A stretch of 64,000 nt of DNA. It comes from Pithys albifrons albifrons (lineage: Eukaryota > Chordata > Aves > Passeriformes > Thamnophilidae). The notes under the pieces were generated by a model. That model had not been told where the DNA came from, did not search any database, and worked only from the letters and a program-made list of their open reading frames with translations. The translations under genes and the position numbers were made by a program. The DNA is taken from NCBI RefSeq assembly GCF_047495875.1, contig NC_092497.1, positions 78,771,749 through 78,835,748 of the forward strand. Direction: 5' to 3'. Each line of letters begins with the position of its first letter. The stretch's first letter is position 1. This document shows positions 59,751 to 64,000 of the stretch, piece after piece.

Positions 59751-61089
59751 CCTTTCCTTACCAAAAAAAAATTAAGAAACATCCAATAAAAAAAAAGGAG
59801 TCCCACCCCATACACAGATACTTGCCTGTTTGTTTTTCTAAATCCTGAGAAACTTATATGAGGTTGAACTTCTATAAGTACTTGTAAGTTAGTCATGGTA
59901 TTTAACCACTCATATAGTAGGGCTACAGACAAAAACTATTAGTAATTCATAATTTATGTCTCCTTCTTCCACTTCCTATATCTCACTAGGATGCCAGGGG
60001 TGTTTGGAGAATTCAGAGTATGTTTGACTCTTGATGAGTGTAATTATACATCTTCAGAGAACAGTGTTGAGATTTACATTTCCATTCCTTTTTCCTCCAT
60101 AATATCCATACCTTATGTAGCCTAGGAAAACAAAATAGCAGGAAATATCTAGCTTCAAAATATATACACTGATGAGTGTCACTGAAAGAGTAGAAAACAA
60201 AAAGGTTTTATAATGCAAATGAAATGAGCTATGGTGACACTGTAAAGTTCTGCTAGTAAGCTTGACCATATTACAGTGGCACACCACATGCTTCTTGAGT
60301 CTACTGCAACTCTAGACTTCATAAGTGGATTGACTGTGATTACACATGATGTTGACACAGACTGGTTAATGCTTGCAGAGCTTGAAAGTTACCATCCAAG
60401 CTTGGAGAAAGAGAACAAGCTAGAGCTGCTGTGGCATTAGTGGATACAGCACTGGCAAGTTGGTTTACGGATTCAGCACTGCAAAGTTGGTTTACAATTA
60501 GTTGATGGAGACTGTGATCCTGATATGGTAAAGTTATGATTTTAAAAAATAACAATTTTATTTGGGTCTAGTCAAATCTCTTTCTGACCAAATATGACAG
60601 AAAAAATGTTTTGTCAGAATGCATTCTGCCTCTCTCTCTTCCCCCTTCTGTTTTCCTGAAAGAGCAATTTCATAACTTCTAATTGGGGGTGGAGAGAGAC
60701 TAGATCACTAAAACAAATTCCTTAGCAGTAACCATCCTTAAGAAAATTTGCATTAATGTTGGTTATGTTACTTCAAATTGAAAGTCACAAAGTGAATGTA
60801 GTATTATATATCCCTCAGAGTCATTCACACCTTTAACAAAATAATGTATTTTCTTTTCTCCAAAAGCTTGCAATATTTTCCTTCCTGACTTAGTAATACG
60901 TTTACTCAGTTTTTCCTATCCTGTAACTCACTTATTTTACCCAGAAAGTCTTTTAACCTGATATACTGTCCAGTCACTTGGTTCTTACTGTTGCAGACTT
61001 ACCTTGGATCAAGGAAAACCCTAATTATGGTAATGATTTTCTCTACTAACACTTTATAACTTTCTGCTCAAAGTCAGAAGCTTTTATCA
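59751..61089. other. No recognisable gene or repeat
   Basis: AT-rich with no motif-bearing frame. Confidence 0.55.
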
Positions 61090-61560
61090 ACTGTATTATT
61101 AAAGTCAAAGAGCAGAAAAGAACATTGAAAGGTCATCTAGCCAATGGTCTTGCTACAGGACAATGACAGCAAAATGCCAGTGTCATTCATGACAGCCTAT
61201 CCCCTTCTGAAAAACTTTCAGCAGTGAAGATTCAATAGCATCCACAAGTAAACTATAGCAGTCCTATTTATTAATACATTTTTTTAAATGTCTAACATAA
61301 AATCACCTTTACTGAAATTTGAGCCGACTGTTCCTTGTCTTACTTACACTGGACATGAAAAACTGATTATTTTCTTTCCTTTGAAACATGTTTTTGTAAT
61401 TTTAAGTGTTATCAGAGCTTTCTTCAGTTGCTTCTGTTGCAAACTGAAAATCTTCAAATCTTTCCCTCTGTCTTCTAGATGTAGATATCTATTGACTGTT
61501 GATCTCATAGACTTCTGTCTCCTGATCAACGTGTTGCTGATCAGCACTAAAGAAAAATCC
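61090..61560 (-). mobile_element. Old CR1 3' region fragment (tentative)
   Basis: GGTCATCTAGCCAATGG, TGAAGATTCAATAGCATCCA and AAATCACCTTTACTGAAATT follow the order of a reversed, highly diverged CR1 3' region (compare AAGGTCATCTAGTCCA in younger copies). The octamer terminus is not visible. Boundaries are approximate. Confidence 0.5.
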
Positions 61561-62129
61561 TTTAAAACTGTCTTGCTTAGGGTCACCCGAAAAAAAATTA
61601 CAATACACAGGCCATTTCACCAAAAATCCCCTTCACTGGTGGAAATAAAAATGTAATAGATCTGAATTAAACATATATGAAATAGCTTTGCTACATTGGT
61701 GATTTGGAAAGGAATTTTTTCTTTCCAGTTTTAGTTTATCAAATCATTCAGACATTTAAAAAATGCTATTCTTCAAAGCTCTAGAAATGTTTATGTGATA
61801 GCCTGAATTAAAATAAGTTGACCAACTGGTTAGATTTTCCTTGATAATACAAATTTTCTAGTCATTACCTGTTGAGGAGTTTAATATCACAATTTCTCTT
61901 GAAAAGACTTTTCATATAACCTGTTGTTTGTCCTACACATGGTAAAGCTCTTCAGTAAACAACATTGATTTTAAATCATTCAGTAATGGTGTTTTCCATC
62001 ACAGTTTAAAGCCTAAGATTGCTGAATTCTTTCCAGAGAACAACACTGAATCTAAACTGCAACATTACAAGATCCTTTACTGTGAAAGGTAATCAAAGAA
62101 AATAGAAATTAGCTGCCACAATCGAAAAG
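61561..62129. other. No recognisable gene or repeat
   Basis: AT-rich spacer. Confidence 0.55.
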
Positions 62130-62940
62130 GAGCAGAGAAGAAAGAGGGTACAGTTGCTGCATTTGGAAAAATCCAAGGCAAAATCTGTTTTCTTGTCAAA
62201 GGAAGAAGCAAGCTACAGGCTTGGGGAAGAGAGGCTGGAAAGCTGCCTGGCAGAACAGGACCCGGGTGTGATGACCAGCTGGTGGCTGAACATGAGCCAG
62301 CAGTGTGCCCAGGTGGCCAAGAAGGCCAGTGGCATCCTGGCTTGTCTCAGAAACAATGTGAACAGCGGGAGAAGGGAAGGGAATATTTCCCTCTACTCAG
62401 CACTGGTGAAGCCACACCTCAAGTGCTTTGTTCAGTTCTGGGCCCCTTACTACAAGAAAGACATTGAGGTGCTGGAGTAAGTCCAGAGAAGGGCAATAGT
62501 GCTGAGGAAGAGTCTGGAGCACAAGTCTTATGAGGAGCAGCTGATGAGGGAGCTAGAGTTGTTTAGCCTGAAGAAAAGAAGTCTGAGAAGAAACCTTATT
62601 GCTCTCTACAACTATCTGAAAGAAGGTTGAAGCCAGGTCAAGGTCAGTTTCTTCTCCCAAGTAGTAAGAGTGAGAGGAAATAGCCTCAAGTTGCACTGTG
62701 AGAGGTTTAGTTTAGATATTAGGAGTAATTTCATCACCAAAATGACCATCAAAGTGTTGAAACAGACTGCCAATGGAAGTAATGTAGTTAACCATCCCTG
62801 GAGTTGTTTAAAAGTCATGTAGATGTGGCTCTTAGGGACACAATTTAGTGGTGAACTTGTCAGTGATTGGTTAGTGGTTTGACTCCATAGTTATAATGTC
62901 TTTGACAACCTCAATACTTCCATGATTGTATGATTCTAAT
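62130..62940 (+). mobile_element. CR1 LINE, 5'-truncated 3' part
   Basis: In the forward sense it reads the end of the RT and the C-terminal domain of ORF2: CAGCAGTGTGCCCAGGTGGC, GGCATCCTGGCTTGTCTCAG and TTCAGTTCTGGGCCCCTTAC. The 62154-62480 frame gives [19 protein letters not shown] and [16 protein letters not shown], stopping at a TAA after EVLE. The 3' end is near ATGATTGTATGATTCTAATG. Frames downstream are broken. It is followed within 20 bp by another CR1 3' end. Confidence 0.85.
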
Positions 62941-62954
62941 GCCTAGAAATAACT

Positions 62955-63262
62955 CATAGGCAGGTGTAAAGGGCCAAGCTTTTTAGTGGTGTACAGCAAC
63001 AGGAAGAAAGGACAATGATCACAGACTGAAAGACAGGAAGTTCCATCTGGATATGAGGAAAACTTTCTTTACTTTGAAGTTAACATATCATTGGAACAAG
63101 CTGCACTGAGAGGTTATGGAGTCTCCTTCTCTGGATATTTTCAAAACCAACCTGGACCCAATTCTGAGCAACCTGCTCCAGGAGAACCTGTTTTAGCAGA
63201 GCAGTTGGACTAGATGATACCCAGAAGTCCCTTCCTATCTCAGCCACTCTGTGATACTGTGA
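62955..63262 (+). mobile_element. CR1 3' end fragment
   Basis: Forward CR1 3' region: GACAGGAAGTTCCATCTGGA, TATGAGGAAAACTTTCTTTA, GAGGTTATGGAGTCTCCTTC, GACTAGATGATACCCAGAAG and a degenerate octamer end CTCTGTGATACTGTGATTT. A different, older CR1 subfamily from the neighbour at 62130-62940. Confidence 0.8.
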
Positions 63263-64000
63263 TTTGTCTAAAATTTTACTTGGGAGCCTTCTTTCTTGCT
63301 GTGTATTTGTTTCTAGATCAGAGTTCTAGTAATAAAAATTCTCCTGAACCTATCAACTTCCCCTAATGCATTTGGCTTTCCCCGAGAACAGATATTGAAA
63401 GCAAGGAAAGTTTTCATTAACTGTCAGGATGAGTCATGAAAATTTCTGTCATTCTAATCAGTGTTGGCAGAAAGGAAGAAAGATTCAGCAGCAGTATGAC
63501 AGGCATCTCCTTCCTCCCTGCCTCCCAAAGTGCTCTCTCAACATAGCAAGTACAATTATAGTGTTTTTAGTCTTTTTTGAAACTTACTACTTGAGCTAGC
63601 ACCAATGATTCTTACTTGAAACCAAAAAAAAAAAAAAATCACCTCCAGAGAGGCCTCAAGTCCAATGAAAATTAAGTCCGATACTTCATCTACTGAGATA
63701 CAAAGAAGTTGGTTATATTTATTTAAGTTCATATTTTCCTCATAATTGACGGGGGAGGAGGAAAATATAAAAGGAAGATCAGAATATCATTTGCAATGAA
63801 ATAACAGCAAAAAGACAGGTGCATCATTCTCCTTGTCAGTTCACTTAAGCTTTGTGTGGGATGTCACTCTAGGTTGGTGTTAAATATGTGACTTACTCCA
63901 CTAATCATTAATCCTTAGAAAGCAGCAGAAATTGGATACACTTAGGACTACACTGCTGTGCAGCAGGAAATACACTGCCTGGTTTCCTTGGTGATTTCTC
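63263..64000. other. No recognisable gene or repeat
   Basis: AT-rich with a poly-A run at 63625-63638. Nothing was assigned up to the right edge. Confidence 0.55.

Noticed and set aside
59549..59848. Lys-Gly-rich and, on the other strand, Pro-Phe-rich proteins
   Set aside because: Direct translation of the GGAAAA satellite; no real gene expected.
1..64000. CRISPR arrays, operons, ribosome binding sites, phage or plasmid features
   Set aside because: The window is vertebrate nuclear DNA; no spaced direct-repeat array or prokaryotic gene arrangement is present.

Overview
This is vertebrate nuclear DNA, most likely from a bird. It is AT-rich and has no open reading frame that looks like a host protein. 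It is dotted with CR1 LINEs ending in the avian-type (ATTCTATG)n octamer and with solo retroviral LTRs of the kind common in bird genomes. No exon, rRNA, tRNA or other host gene could be recognised, so the window is probably intergenic or sits inside a large intron. All assignments are by eye; no database search was run.

Layout: 1-1045 holds the 5' part of an old reverse-strand CR1, running off the left edge. 2779-4555 is a reverse-strand CR1 3' part. 6040-9209 and 16722-19327 are two long forward CR1 copies that keep recognisable ORF1 esterase and/or ORF2 endonuclease and reverse transcriptase (RT). Between them lie two 5S-rRNA-headed SINEs (11371-11665 reverse, 13922-14235 forward). 20985-21262 is a compact promoter-like block, 22046-22368 a long foldback, and 22876-24768 a pile-up of nested LTR fragments. 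26213-26820 is a solo LTR, and 27262-28856 an old reverse CR1.

The most interesting part is 30271-33943, a nearly full-length non-LTR retrotransposon of RTE type. It has an apurinic-type endonuclease, an RT and a C-terminal zinc finger, and the ORF is broken by only one in-frame TGA. Its two ends reappear, joined together, in the body of three SINEs in this window, the third at 38112-38429. Each SINE therefore looks like a 5S rRNA head, a linker, about 100 bp from the LINE 5' region and about 45 bp from the LINE 3' tail, flanked by target-site duplications. This is a clear autonomous/non-autonomous pair. RTE elements are patchily distributed in birds and have been linked to horizontal transfer (AviRTE), so the pair may mark the lineage.

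The right half is mostly AT-rich unassigned DNA. It carries solo LTRs of one related group at 34700-35273, 38991-39580 (reverse), 42753-43342, 52324-52952 and 56256-56874 (reverse); the last two are nearly identical and inverted. It also has a GC-rich block near 41835-42170, a long GGAAAA polypurine satellite at 59440-59750, and small CR1 pieces at 57419-57975 and 61090-63262.

Nothing here forms an operon or host pathway. The functional relations are between transposons: CR1 copies made by CR1 machinery, SINEs probably made by the RTE machinery, and LTRs left after loss of proviral interiors.
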